Assembly (NCBI RefSeq): GCF_003144095.1 | Contig: NZ_NSKH01000024.1 | Coordinates: forward strand, 134,455-198,454 | Direction of reading: 5' to 3' | From: Streptomyces sp. ICBB 8177 | Lineage (GTDB): Bacteria; Actinomycetota; Actinomycetes; Streptomycetales; Streptomycetaceae | DNA length: 64,000 nt | In this document: positions 36,924 to 45,066 of the stretch, in pieces | Numbering within the stretch: position 1 is the stretch's first letter | Layout of the letters: the number at the start of each line of letters is the position of its first letter | Notes under the pieces: model-generated | Told to the model about the DNA's origin: nothing | The model's database searches: none | Seen by the model: only the letters and a program-made list of their open reading frames with translations | Made by a program: the position numbers and the translations under genes

Positions 36924-36939
36924 CACACGAATGTCAACG
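36911..36939 (-). promoter_or_regulatory. inverted repeat enclosing the transposase start codon
   Basis: CGTTGACAT and ATGTCAACG form a perfect 9-bp inverted repeat around 11 bases that contain the ATG (36923) and an upstream GTG. In mRNA it would hide the start codon; in DNA it could be a repressor site. Confidence 0.5.
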
Positions 36940-36992
36940 ACCTACCACGACGCTCCGTCACCACCGAAAGCGAGACAGGGCCGCTCGTTTGA

Positions 36993-37397
36993 CAGACCCG
37001 TACCCGCCTCGAAGAACTCGAACGAGTCCAGGCGTACGCTTTCTCCGCCGCGACCTTCCAGGTCTCCGGCAGGAACATCGTCGTCACCAACCCGCTCCGA
37101 ATCCCGGGCCGCAGGGCCAGCGACGTGGCCCACGAGCTCTCCCACCTCGTCCTGAAGCATGACCTCACCGAGATCCGCGAAGTCAATGGCATGCCCTTCA
37201 GGACCTGCCGCCCCGACGAGGAAGAACAAGCCACTGCCTTTGGCGGAACACTCATGCTTCCCCGCCCCCTGCTGCTCGGCGCAGTCCGCCGCCAGTGGGG
37301 GCCAGCGCAGATCGCCGAGCACTACGGAGTGACCGAAGAGATGGCCCGATACCGGTACAACACCACTGGGGTGGCCAAACAGGTCCGAGGCCGCTGA
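36993..37397 (+). pseudogene. ImmA/IrrE-type metallopeptidase, 5' truncated
   Basis: The frame is open from just beyond the right end of the insertion sequence, reading RLEELERVQAYAFSAATFQV and continuing to a HELSH zinc motif (HExxH) and a C-terminal helix, YGVTEEMARYRYNTTGVAKQ. Homologues have more N-terminal sequence, here replaced by the insertion sequence, and a TGA lies directly at the junction. The first ATG (37152) or GTG (37125) would start within or after the active-site helix. Such peptidases usually cleave a partner repressor of a mobile element. Not expected to be functional. Confidence 0.75.
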
Positions 37398-37607
37398 CGG
37401 CGCCGGAGGTAGGCGCTGTCAGTCTGCCGCTTGCCGCCGGGACGTGGCGCGGGAGCAGGCAAGTACTTCGGTTCGCGGACTCTGCGCATGTCGGGCCGCC
37501 GCCAGCACTGAATGACGCACGCGTACGAGCGTGTGACGGTACGTCGATACGCGATCACCGACCTTCTCGACGACCTTGCGGGAGCATCTGCCGCATCGGC
37601 ACCTTCG

Positions 37608-38090
37608 TCAGGTCTGACCGCCTCGGTTAGCCATCACAGCCGAAGCCTCGGCCAGCACCACCCAGGCCGCCTTGGTCCCGCAGTTCGTGACCTGAAACCC
37701 CCACTGTCCCTGGGTCAGCTCGTTCACGATGTGCAGGCCCCGTCCGCGCTCAGTGTGCAGCCCGCTCACTGCCTCCGACGCGGTGGCTTCCGGCGAGGAC
37801 ACGGCAGCCAGGTAGAGGTCCGTAGGGAGAAGAGGATTCCCGTCGTGGATCTCGCAGATGTATCTTCCGGCAACAGAGCGAAGGTGTACCTCGTACGGGC
37901 CGCGCGCGTGCTCGTGCGCGTTCGCCACGAGCTCCGAGACGGCCAGGACTCCGTCGCTGATGACGTCTCCTGACAGGCCCAGATCCTTGAGGACACGTCG
38001 CAGAACCGCGCGGGCTTCGCCGGTCGGGTTGATGGTGTGGTCGGTCCAGCGGTACACGAGGCCGAGAGCGGCGGACGGCGCGCTGATCAT
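37608..38090 (-). CDS. HATPase_c anti-sigma-factor-like protein
   Basis: A 160-residue single-domain GHKL ATPase of the RsbW/SpoIIAB type that is very common in Streptomyces. The N-box is VLAVSELVANAHEHARGPYE, with EIHDGNPLL and GRGLHIVNEL. GGAGG lies 11 bases before the ATG at 38090. It may bind a sigma or anti-anti-sigma factor, but none is encoded nearby. About 210 bp before it (37398-37607) hold no gene I can support. Confidence 0.82.
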   Translation of the reverse strand: MISAPSAALGLVYRWTDHTINPTGEARAVLRRVLKDLGLSGDVISDGVLAVSELVANAHEHARGPYEVHLRSVAGRYICEIHDGNPLLPTDLYLAAVSSPEATASEAVSGLHTERGRGLHIVNELTQGQWGFQVTNCGTKAAWVVLAEASAVMANRGGQT

Positions 38091-38307
38091 CGGGCGGCGG
38101 ACCTCCTGTGGGTGACGTCGGTGGCCGTCTCCCGGAGCTGCAACGTGGTCGCGGAAGCGCGTCAGGCACGCCGCTGAGAGGCGTACGGCCGCAGGAAGCA
38201 CCCCGGCTTCGGGCGCGCGACCCCGGGAGGATCGTGGCTCAGGCACCAGCCATGAGACCGGTCGCGAGTCACGCACTCAACGATGGCCGCCGGTGCCCCT
38301 GATGCTC

Positions 38308-38323
38308 ATGGGCGTTTATGAGC
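38308..38323 (-). promoter_or_regulatory. operator-like motif, copy 1
   Basis: On the minus strand this reads GCTCATAAACGCCCAT, matching 14 of 16 bases of GCTCATAAACACTCAT upstream of the biosynthetic operon. It has CTCAT and CCCAT half-sites one helical turn apart. It lies about 95 bp before the nucleotidyltransferase start in the 327-bp gap 38091-38417, which otherwise contains no gene I can support. Confidence 0.55.
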
Positions 38324-38417
38324 GCGAGGGCCAGCGAGCGAAGAGGCACTCCAGCGAGACCGCCGACCCGCCGTCGGCCTGCGCTTCCGCCCGTCTGGTC
38401 ACTGGGAGTATGGGCGG

Positions 38418-39041
38418 GTGAGTGCTGACGTGTTGGGACGCTGGGTGCCGGATCGCCCCGAGGATGTGGCCATGGTCTTCGCCAAGGCGGACTTCCCGTG
38501 GTGGATCGCCGGTGGCTACGCGATCGAACTCGCGGTCGGCCGCGAGCTGCGTGCACACGGCGATCTCGACGTCCTCGTCCTCCGGCGTGACCAGGCCCTC
38601 GTACATGAACTGCTGGCCGACTGGGACCTGTACGTGGCGGATCCGCCTGGCCAGGGGGAGTTGCGACCGTGGCGTCCTGGAGAGGTCCTTCGACCGCCGC
38701 TCCACGACATCTGGTGCCGCCGCACATCCAAGGCGCCCTGGTCGGTGCAGCTCATGCTGGACGAGGCCGAGGGAACCCAGTGGGTCTCGCGGCGCACCCC
38801 GGAGATCCGGCTCCCGATCGACATGCTCGGGCGGACGAGCAAGGCCGGCATCCCATATCTCGCGCCCGAAGTGCAGCTCTTCTACAAGGCCAAGACGACC
38901 CGGGACAAGGACGAGACCGACTTCGAAGCGGTACTGCCGCTGCTCGACGCTCCGGCACGCGCCTGGCTGACGGACGCGATCAAGGTGATCGCGCCCGGCC
39001 ACCCCTGGATTCGCCGGCTCCTGCCGGTCAGCCAAACGTAA
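38418..39041 (+). CDS. nucleotidyltransferase-fold protein
   Basis: A 207-residue protein of the NTP-transferase superfamily, resembling the aminoglycoside nucleotidyltransferase-like AadA/LinB group. The active-site pattern WWIAGGYAIELAVGRELRAH with GDLDVLVLRRD (about residues 28-57) gives the GG helix and the DxD metal pair. The GTG start has GGGAG nine bases upstream. The upstream operator-like motif shared with the biosynthetic operon suggests coregulation. It could modify a small molecule or confer self-resistance; substrate unknown. Confidence 0.75.
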   Translation: MSADVLGRWVPDRPEDVAMVFAKADFPWWIAGGYAIELAVGRELRAHGDLDVLVLRRDQALVHELLADWDLYVADPPGQGELRPWRPGEVLRPPLHDIWCRRTSKAPWSVQLMLDEAEGTQWVSRRTPEIRLPIDMLGRTSKAGIPYLAPEVQLFYKAKTTRDKDETDFEAVLPLLDAPARAWLTDAIKVIAPGHPWIRRLLPVSQT

Positions 39042-39486
39042 GCAGCGGAACGTCGTAGAGGTCGGGGTTCCGGGGCCGGGTCATGGTGGGCGACGTGACT
39101 TCCACGATCAGCAGCTCGCTGAGGAACTGGACCTTGGCGCTGAGAAGATGGCTCGTCCTGCCGTCGGCCGACTGGGCCTTCAGACCGGCGGAGACGTGGA
39201 TGTGCGGGAGTATTCCGCCGGTGGCGGGGTCCTGGGCGAGGGTGCCGGCGCCGAACGCCTCGACGTTGGTTACGTACGCCTTCGCCCAGACCGGTGCGTC
39301 CGGGTCCGCGAGCTTCTCGCAAGCACCCACGATCTCGGCCTCCGCGAAGGCTCCGATGAACGAGGGGATGTAGCCCTGCCGGACGCCGTTGTCCCGGCAG
39401 AAGGTGGACAGCGCCTCAAAGAAGTCCTCCCCGTGGTCGAAGGTGACGCCGAAGGTACGGCCGACGGTCAGCTCGTGAGCACGCAT
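39028..39486 (-). CDS. PPC (DUF296) domain protein
   Basis: A 152-residue single-domain PPC protein, seen in plants (AT-hook proteins) and prokaryotes. It contains HGEDFFEALSTFCRDNGVRQ, PSFIGAFAEAEIVGA and the conserved LPHIHVSAGL. Prokaryotic members form trimers; their function is not established. AGGAG lies upstream of the ATG. It follows the asparaginase by 28 bp and is probably in the same transcript. Its 3' end overlaps the convergent nucleotidyltransferase gene by 14 bases. Confidence 0.82.
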   Translation of the reverse strand: MRAHELTVGRTFGVTFDHGEDFFEALSTFCRDNGVRQGYIPSFIGAFAEAEIVGACEKLADPDAPVWAKAYVTNVEAFGAGTLAQDPATGGILPHIHVSAGLKAQSADGRTSHLLSAKVQFLSELLIVEVTSPTMTRPRNPDLYDVPLLTFG

Positions 39487-39514
39487 GTGGCGGGAGTCTC
39501 CTGATGAGGTGGGA

Positions 39515-40516
39515 TCAGCGGGCGGAGGCGGTGGTGAAGGTCTCGCGGACCGTCGCTCCGTCGGCGCCCTGGGCGAGCAGAGCGTGCAGGAGGAGCCGCG
39601 CCTGATACGGGCCGAGGTCTCCAGCGCTGATGAGCCCACGGCCGAGGAGGTCCTTCTCGGAGCCGGCGAAGCCGTACGTGTCGGACAGGACGGGCCCATT
39701 GCCGATGCGGGAGGCGAGGACCACGGGGATACGGGACGCGAGCTTGGTGAGCCCTTCGACGAGACGCTCCGGGACGTGGCCGACACCGAAGGCCGCGACC
39801 ACGAGTCCGTCGCAGTTGCCGTCCCACAGGTCGAGCAGGGTGCCGTCGTCGCCGAGGGTGACGGTGTAGAGCCCGACGCGCGCCCCACGGTCGGGGGTGC
39901 CGACTAGCGGTCCGCGGGACGGCAGGCCGCCCACCATCCGCACCCGGTTCTCCGCGATCCGCGCGATCGGGCCGCTTGCTGGTGAGGTGAAGGCGGCGGG
40001 GCTGGTGGTGTGGGACTTGCGGACGGTCCGGGCCGAGTGGATCTCGTCGCCGAGTACGACGAGGCAGCCGACTCCGCTGAGTCCAGGGTCGGCGGCGGCC
40101 AGGACGGCGGCATGGAGGTTGGCCGGGCCGTCGGCGCCGGACAGAGTGGGGTTGCGCATCGCGCCGGTGACGACAACCGGCTGTTCGTGGCCGTGGTAGA
40201 GGTCGAGGAGGAAGGCGGTCTCCTCGATGGTGTCGGTGCCCTGCGTGATGACGACGCCGTTGACCTCTCCGGTCTCCAGCTCCGCCGCGATCTCGGCCGA
40301 CAGTGCGGTGAGGTCCTCGAAGGTCAGGGAGGCGCCGGGCAAACGTCGGAAGTCTCGCACCTTGAGACCGATGCCACTCGTGGCCAACGCGGGTACTGCA
40401 GCGAGGAGTTCGTGGGCCGAAAGCGCCGGTACGACGCCTCCGGTGGTGGGATCCGTGGTCATGGCGATCGTGCCGCCGAGGGAAAAGACCGCCACGTTCC
40501 TGACCGACTCCGTCAT
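39515..40516 (-). CDS. L-asparaginase-family protein
   Basis: A 333-residue asparaginase/glutaminase. The first catalytic Thr is in [10 protein letters not shown] (about residue 15) and the second in [15 protein letters not shown] (about residue 95). Subunit-interface residues SGADGPANL are present. There is no signal peptide, so it is cytoplasmic. GGGGA precedes the ATG at 40516. It lies between a XRE regulator and a PPC protein on the minus strand. The link with the adjacent peptide-modifying cluster could mean processing of an Asn/Asp side chain or of a free amide; this is only inference. Confidence 0.88.
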   Translation of the reverse strand: MTESVRNVAVFSLGGTIAMTTDPTTGGVVPALSAHELLAAVPALATSGIGLKVRDFRRLPGASLTFEDLTALSAEIAAELETGEVNGVVITQGTDTIEETAFLLDLYHGHEQPVVVTGAMRNPTLSGADGPANLHAAVLAAADPGLSGVGCLVVLGDEIHSARTVRKSHTTSPAAFTSPASGPIARIAENRVRMVGGLPSRGPLVGTPDRGARVGLYTVTLGDDGTLLDLWDGNCDGLVVAAFGVGHVPERLVEGLTKLASRIPVVLASRIGNGPVLSDTYGFAGSEKDLLGRGLISAGDLGPYQARLLLHALLAQGADGATVRETFTTASAR

Positions 40517-40574
40517 TCCCCTGCTCCCCTGTCCGGACGCCGCCAAGCGCTGCCTCACGAGTGGTTCAGGCAGG

Positions 40575-42137
40575 CTATCGGGTCGGCGCCGTCCGGGTAC
40601 GCGGAATGATCACCATCTGCTCGGCCACGAACCGGCAGGCGGCCTCCAGCCCTTCGAGGCCGAGCAACCGGCTGCGCGGCCGGGCAAGCCGCTCCGTACC
40701 GGCCGCCGACAACTGTGCGCACCGGCGACCGAGCCAGGAGGCGTCGAGGCCGAGGTACTCCGCCGTTGCCGCAAGGCGCTGCCCTGCCTGCTCGGCCGCC
40801 GTGGCCGAGTGTTGGCTGACGTGGCCCGTGACATCGGCGAACGTCCGCAGGGCTCCCGGCCGCGCGGTGACCGCGAGGCGAGACGCCCCCTCGGTTCGTA
40901 CCCATGAGGCGATAACAGCCCGGCGCCCGTGGGAGAGCGCGAAGCCGTCGGTGTAAGCGAAGCCTCCGTCGTCGGTCACCCAGGTACGGATGCCGAAGGA
41001 CTCCATGAGCGCGATGGCGAGGAAGAGCAGAACGCGCTCGTACGCGGGCGAGGAGGCGACAGCAGTCTCGGGGACGCAGAACCCCCGGCCGCTGGTACCG
41101 CCCGGACTCCGGGGTGCCAATCGTTCGAGGTAGCGGTATTTGTGCCGAAACAACAGCCACGTGGCAGCCTCTTCACCGCGCTGCTCCCTGGTCCAGAAGA
41201 CGGGCGCGTCGCCCAGGTGGTCACGGTGGCCCAGGATGTACCGGGCGGCGGTCTCCGAGCCGATCAGCATCCGGGAGACTTCCGTCAGGCTCTGGTCGGA
41301 GGCAACTGGCGAGCCTGGGGAAACGGTGAGCGACGCCAGCGATGTGTACAGGGCTTGGTCGTCGCCGAGAAGTGCCGCCTCGAAGCCGGACACGGCCCAG
41401 AGGATGCCGTAGGTCAGATCGTCCAGTTCGTACGCGGCGGGGATGTCGACCGGAGTGGAGGCGGTAGCGCGTATGCCGCTCGACCGGGCGTCGGCGACGA
41501 ACTGCCGGACCGCCCCGTCCACCGTGCGGTTCGCGACGACGAGCGCGCGCATCGGCATGGCGCGCCAGGCATCCAGCTCCGGGCGGGAGTCGAGCCTCAG
41601 GCTGTCCCCGAGGAAGGAGGCCGCGGGAAGGGTCAACACAGGAAGCGCTGTCGTCGGGACGGACCGGCCGGCAGGTAACAGAAGCTGGCCCGGCCCTTCG
41701 GACAGCGTCGCGTACCCACGGGCTCCGGTACCCGCCGTTCCCGGTCGGCCCGTGGAGTCCGGGATGTGCGGATCGGCCGTGGGCAGGAGCCCGAGCAGCT
41801 CCTCCGGGATTCCGAGCGCATCGGTCCACTGGACGAACTGCCGTCGGTCACGGATCTGTTTGAGCCCTCGTTCCAGTCTGCTGACCTCGGCCTGGTCGAT
41901 GCTGACCATCCGCGCCACGCCGGCCTGGGAGAGGCCCGTGTGCTTCCTGAACAGCTTGACGACGGTGCCGAGTTCCCATGCAGCCACGGCTCGCCGGACC
42001 GTCGGATCACGCCAGAAGGCCGGGTCGGCCCGTCGGGTGGCCGGCCCGTCCTGGCACGAGGCGCATCGTGTACCGGCATTGAAGCGGCTGAGAAGGGCAC
42101 CGCAGCGCGTACACCGCCGCTGTCCGCTGTCGACCAT
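40575..42137 (-). CDS. XRE-family regulator with N-terminal zinc ribbon
   Basis: A 520-residue regulator. Cys9/Cys12 (RCTRCGAL) and Cys25/Cys28 (RCASC) form a zinc ribbon. A XRE helix-turn-helix follows at about residues 57-100 ([20 protein letters not shown] then VSRLERG). A large C-terminal region with no motif I know may be a sensory domain. The ATG at 42137 has AGGGAG ten bases upstream; ATG 42146 and GTG 42167 are in frame. It is divergent from the biosynthetic operon and is its likely pathway-specific regulator. Confidence 0.8.
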   Translation of the reverse strand: MVDSGQRRCTRCGALLSRFNAGTRCASCQDGPATRRADPAFWRDPTVRRAVAAWELGTVVKLFRKHTGLSQAGVARMVSIDQAEVSRLERGLKQIRDRRQFVQWTDALGIPEELLGLLPTADPHIPDSTGRPGTAGTGARGYATLSEGPGQLLLPAGRSVPTTALPVLTLPAASFLGDSLRLDSRPELDAWRAMPMRALVVANRTVDGAVRQFVADARSSGIRATASTPVDIPAAYELDDLTYGILWAVSGFEAALLGDDQALYTSLASLTVSPGSPVASDQSLTEVSRMLIGSETAARYILGHRDHLGDAPVFWTREQRGEEAATWLLFRHKYRYLERLAPRSPGGTSGRGFCVPETAVASSPAYERVLLFLAIALMESFGIRTWVTDDGGFAYTDGFALSHGRRAVIASWVRTEGASRLAVTARPGALRTFADVTGHVSQHSATAAEQAGQRLAATAEYLGLDASWLGRRCAQLSAAGTERLARPRSRLLGLEGLEAACRFVAEQMVIIPRTRTAPTR

Positions 42138-42189
42138 GGTCGGCATTCTCCCTCGCTCTGTGATCACCCGGGCACGTTCCGCTGATGGG

Positions 42190-42205
42190 GCTCATAAACA
42201 CTCAT
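42190..42205 (+). promoter_or_regulatory. operator-like motif, copy 2
   Basis: GCTCATAAACACTCAT lies in the divergent region between the XRE regulator and the biosynthetic operon. The CTCAT half-sites are direct repeats spaced 10 bp. A near-identical copy is at 38308-38323. It is well placed to control both divergent transcripts. Confidence 0.6.
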
Positions 42206-42293
42206 AGGCGTGGGCCTTCGTGGCGGCCATCGTGGTGGAGCACCGCCGACCGGAGCCGCGTGCCGCGACTCCCCGGACGTGAGGATCCGACCT

Positions 42294-43055
42294 GTGACCT
42301 CCTTGACCCTGCCACCCCGGCCTCCCGGTTCCCCGCCGCTCGCCCATGCCTGGCAGACGCTGGCGGACGGGCTGCTGACCCAGCGGCTCCATCTTCATCT
42401 CGACGAATGGCGGGCTGCTGTCGCCGAGGAGAAGGCGCTGCCGGACGTGCCGGGCGCCGATGTCTCCGTGCTGGCCCGACGCCCGTCGCCGCTGCCAGCA
42501 AGCGGCGAGTCCGCGATGGCGCTGCTGGGGGACGCCGGGCTCGGCTTCTGGTGGGAGCTGCCCCAGCGGCACGGAACGGAGTCGCGGAACCAGCGCGGGG
42601 AACTTCACCGCGCCGCAGACACCGCTGCCCAGAATCTCCTCGTCGAGCAGTCCGGGGCGTCCTGGTCCGACGCTGTGATCGCCGTCAGCGGCGCCGCCGC
42701 GTGGTGGGTGGGCTTCTTCGCGGTCATCCGCCACCGCGGGGTGCACCACCTCACGCTGGAGCCGCACCCGAGCCCGGTCCATGAGCAGGCCCTGGGCACC
42801 GCCGTGAGCGTCGTGGCCCACGGCATGGCCACGCGGGTGCTGGAGACAGCGCTGCGCGACTCCGCCGACGACCCGGCCCTCCGCGCCGCGTACTGCCGGG
42901 CCATCGAGGCCGGCATCTGCGCCGAGCCCGAGCTGCCCCGCCTCATCGACGAGTTGGCGGAGCTGCGGCTGGTGGACCTGGTATCCACCGCGGCCCGCTG
43001 GCGGGGCCGCTTCACCAAGTACGCCGGCGGCACGGGGGCAGGGCAGGTCGAATGA
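42294..43055 (+). CDS. unknown protein, first gene of biosynthetic operon
   Basis: A 253-residue, mainly helical protein that I do not recognise. A central stretch, SDAVIAVSGAAAWWVGFFAV, is hydrophobic but is probably a buried helix. The N-terminus is proline-rich. The GTG at 42294 has AGGA eight bases upstream; an earlier GTG at 42279 is possible. Its stop overlaps the ATG of the kinase-like gene (ATGA), so it is translated together with the modifying enzymes. It could be a structural or peptide-binding partner. Confidence 0.7.
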   Translation: MTSLTLPPRPPGSPPLAHAWQTLADGLLTQRLHLHLDEWRAAVAEEKALPDVPGADVSVLARRPSPLPASGESAMALLGDAGLGFWWELPQRHGTESRNQRGELHRAADTAAQNLLVEQSGASWSDAVIAVSGAAAWWVGFFAVIRHRGVHHLTLEPHPSPVHEQALGTAVSVVAHGMATRVLETALRDSADDPALRAAYCRAIEAGICAEPELPRLIDELAELRLVDLVSTAARWRGRFTKYAGGTGAGQVE

Positions 43056-43738
43056 AACACCGCTATCCGTTCATCGTCATCGAGGGGCTCGACGGCACCG
43101 GCAAGACGACGCTACGCAAGGGCCTGTTCCGGCTCTGGGAGGGGCTCTACGGCGTCACCCCGCTGTGCGTGCTCACCACCAACTTCCTCGCGGCCGACCA
43201 GGCCGCCGCCATCGTCACCGGCAAGTACCAGCCGAACGCCGGGAACCGTGACGCCTACCTGTCCGCGATCGCGGCGGACAAGCGGGCCACGCTGGATCGC
43301 CTCGTGCTCCCTCAGCGACCGGCCCGGCCCGTGATCGCGGATCGCTGGCTGCTCAGCGAGCTGGCCTTCTTCGCCGTGAAGCACCGCATGAGGGCGTCGG
43401 AGACGTACGAGACGCTGGCCGCGCACCTCACCGCGGCCCCCGATCTCACGCTCGTCCTGGACCTGGAGACCGACGCCTCGATGAGCCGGGCACAGGCCCG
43501 CCAGGGAGACGCCGTCCGAGCCGACTGGGACGTGCACGACGTCCAGAGCCGGGTTCGGGAGACCTATGAGGCCGTGGTCACGAAGCCCGACCAGTTCCCG
43601 CTCCTCGGCGACGTGGTCCGCCTGGATGCCCGCCGCCCCCGGTCCGAGGTGCTGCTCTCCGCCTGGGACGTACTGCGCGATCGACAGCTGGTACCGCCCA
43701 TCGGCGCCCACGCGGAAGGAGGAGAGACCTGTGACTGA
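43052..43738 (+). CDS. dTMP-kinase-like P-loop kinase
   Basis: A 228-residue thymidylate-kinase-like protein. The P-loop is FIVIEGLDGTGKTTLRKGLF (about residues 7-26), with the DRW motif VIADRWLLSELAFF and a lid region LDLETDASMSRAQARQGD. The protein is diverged from true Tmk and the gene sits in a specialised operon, so a phosphorylated small molecule is a better guess than dTMP. It overlaps its neighbours on both sides (4 bp and 8 bp). Confidence 0.82.
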   Translation: MKHRYPFIVIEGLDGTGKTTLRKGLFRLWEGLYGVTPLCVLTTNFLAADQAAAIVTGKYQPNAGNRDAYLSAIAADKRATLDRLVLPQRPARPVIADRWLLSELAFFAVKHRMRASETYETLAAHLTAAPDLTLVLDLETDASMSRAQARQGDAVRADWDVHDVQSRVRETYEAVVTKPDQFPLLGDVVRLDARRPRSEVLLSAWDVLRDRQLVPPIGAHAEGGETCD

Positions 43739-44600
43739 CGGCACGAAGGCGAGGCGTCTGCGCGAGGCCCTCGACGACAGCGAGCGGAAGCACCCGCTCC
43801 TGGCGATCGGTGCGGTGAACGCGCTCGCCGCGCACGTCGCGGCGGAGGCGGGCTTCGACGCCCTGTGGGTGAGCGGTCTGGAGGTGTCCGCGGCCTCCGG
43901 GCTGCCGGACGCCAACGTTCTGGGCCCCCGGGACCTGTCCGACGTGGTCGCCTCGCTCGGCCGTGTCACCGAACTGCCTGTCATCGTGGACATCGACAAC
44001 GCGGGCGGCTCGGGGCGCACGGCGGAGCGGTTCGCGTACGACCTGATGCGCGCCGGAGCCGCGGCAGTGTGTGTCGAGGACAGCGCGTACCCCAAGTGCA
44101 ACAGCTTCGCGGCCCACCGTGCCCAGGGCCTCGCCGACCGGGACCTGCTGTGCGAGCAGGTGGGGCGCATACGGAAGACCGCCGGTGACGGCCTCGTGGT
44201 CGTGGCCCGCACCGAGGCCCTGATCGCCGGCGAGGACATGACCACGGCGATCGCCCGCGCCGAGGCGTACGCCGACGCCGGAGCGGATGCGATCCTCATC
44301 CACTCCAAGGACGCCACCGGTGACCAGGCGCGGGCCATCGGACGCGCGTGGAACCACGGCGTACCGCTGGTCAGCGTGCCCACGGCGTTCCCCGACCTGA
44401 GCGCCGCCAAGCTCGGCGAGGCCGGCTTCCGCCTCTGCATCTACGCGAACCAACTCAGCCGTGCCGCCCTCGCGGGTATGCGCACCGCCGCCCTTCAGTT
44501 CCGGCGCGGAGGGAGTTTCCGCTCCACCGTCGCGGGGTCCCTCGCGGAGGTCGGCGACCTGATGCGCGTCGGCGAACCGGAGGCGCTGTCGTGCCTCTGA
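43731..44600 (+). CDS. PEP mutase / isocitrate lyase superfamily enzyme
   Basis: A 289-residue (beta/alpha)8 enzyme. Metal-site region VIVDIDNAGG and DALWVSGLEVSAASGLPDAN are like PEP mutase. The key motif reads EDSAYPKCNS (residues 116-125): the acidic pair and final NS of phosphonate-forming PepM (EDKx5NS) are kept, but the Lys is Ser. It may make phosphonopyruvate, or hydrolyse or cleave a related 2-oxo or 2-hydroxy acid. GGAGGAGAG precedes the GTG start. It overlaps both neighbours. Confidence 0.85.
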   Translation: MTDGTKARRLREALDDSERKHPLLAIGAVNALAAHVAAEAGFDALWVSGLEVSAASGLPDANVLGPRDLSDVVASLGRVTELPVIVDIDNAGGSGRTAERFAYDLMRAGAAAVCVEDSAYPKCNSFAAHRAQGLADRDLLCEQVGRIRKTAGDGLVVVARTEALIAGEDMTTAIARAEAYADAGADAILIHSKDATGDQARAIGRAWNHGVPLVSVPTAFPDLSAAKLGEAGFRLCIYANQLSRAALAGMRTAALQFRRGGSFRSTVAGSLAEVGDLMRVGEPEALSCL

Positions 44601-45061
44601 CGCCCGAGCTGCCTCGGATCAGTGTCTCCGTGAAGGCGGCAATCGTGCGCGACGGCGCCATCCTGCTCCTGTCATACGACGACGAGGCCGGGTTCCACTA
44701 CAACCTCCCGGGCGGCAAGGCCCAGGTCGGCGAGGACCTCCGCCAGGCCGTGAACCGCAAGGTCGCGCAGGAGACCGGCCTGCATGTCGTGGCCCGGCGT
44801 CTGCTGTGTGTCGTCGAGTACGTCCCCGAGTCGTGGCAGGGCGAGTTCGGGGACGTACAGAAGGTTCAGGTCAACTTCCTCGCCGAGCAGGTGGACGACG
44901 CCGAGCCGCGTATGCCGGAACCGCCGGACCCCATCCAGGTGGGCTTCGAGTGGGTTCCGCTGGAACGTCTGGGCGACGTGTACCTGCTGCCCCGGATCAA
45001 CCGCCCGCTGTCGGCGGCGTTGAGCGGGAAGCTCGCCGACCCCTTCGTGGACAGGTGGTGA
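44591..45061 (+). CDS. NUDIX-fold protein with degenerate Nudix box
   Basis: A 156-residue NUDIX-domain protein. The Nudix box reads GGKAQVGEDLRQAVNR then KVAQETGL: compared with GX5EX7REUXEEXGU, the first Glu of REU is Lys and the first of the EE pair is Gln. Two metal ligands are thus altered, so it may bind rather than hydrolyse a nucleotide, or use other residues. The GTG start overlaps the end of the preceding gene by ten bases. Confidence 0.8.
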   Translation: MPLTPELPRISVSVKAAIVRDGAILLLSYDDEAGFHYNLPGGKAQVGEDLRQAVNRKVAQETGLHVVARRLLCVVEYVPESWQGEFGDVQKVQVNFLAEQVDDAEPRMPEPPDPIQVGFEWVPLERLGDVYLLPRINRPLSAALSGKLADPFVDRW

Positions 45062-45066
45062 CCTTC

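Larger units (their letters stand above)
35354..36982 (-). mobile_element. ISL3-family insertion sequence
   Basis: A 1,629-bp element with 32-bp terminal inverted repeats that differ at one position; both outer ends read GGCCCTGTCTC inward. The flanks are AATCGTTT on the left and GCTCGTTT on the right, an imperfect 8-bp target duplication (6 of 8 match). One transposase gene fills the element. It has inserted at the 5' side of an ImmA/IrrE peptidase gene. Confidence 0.9.
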
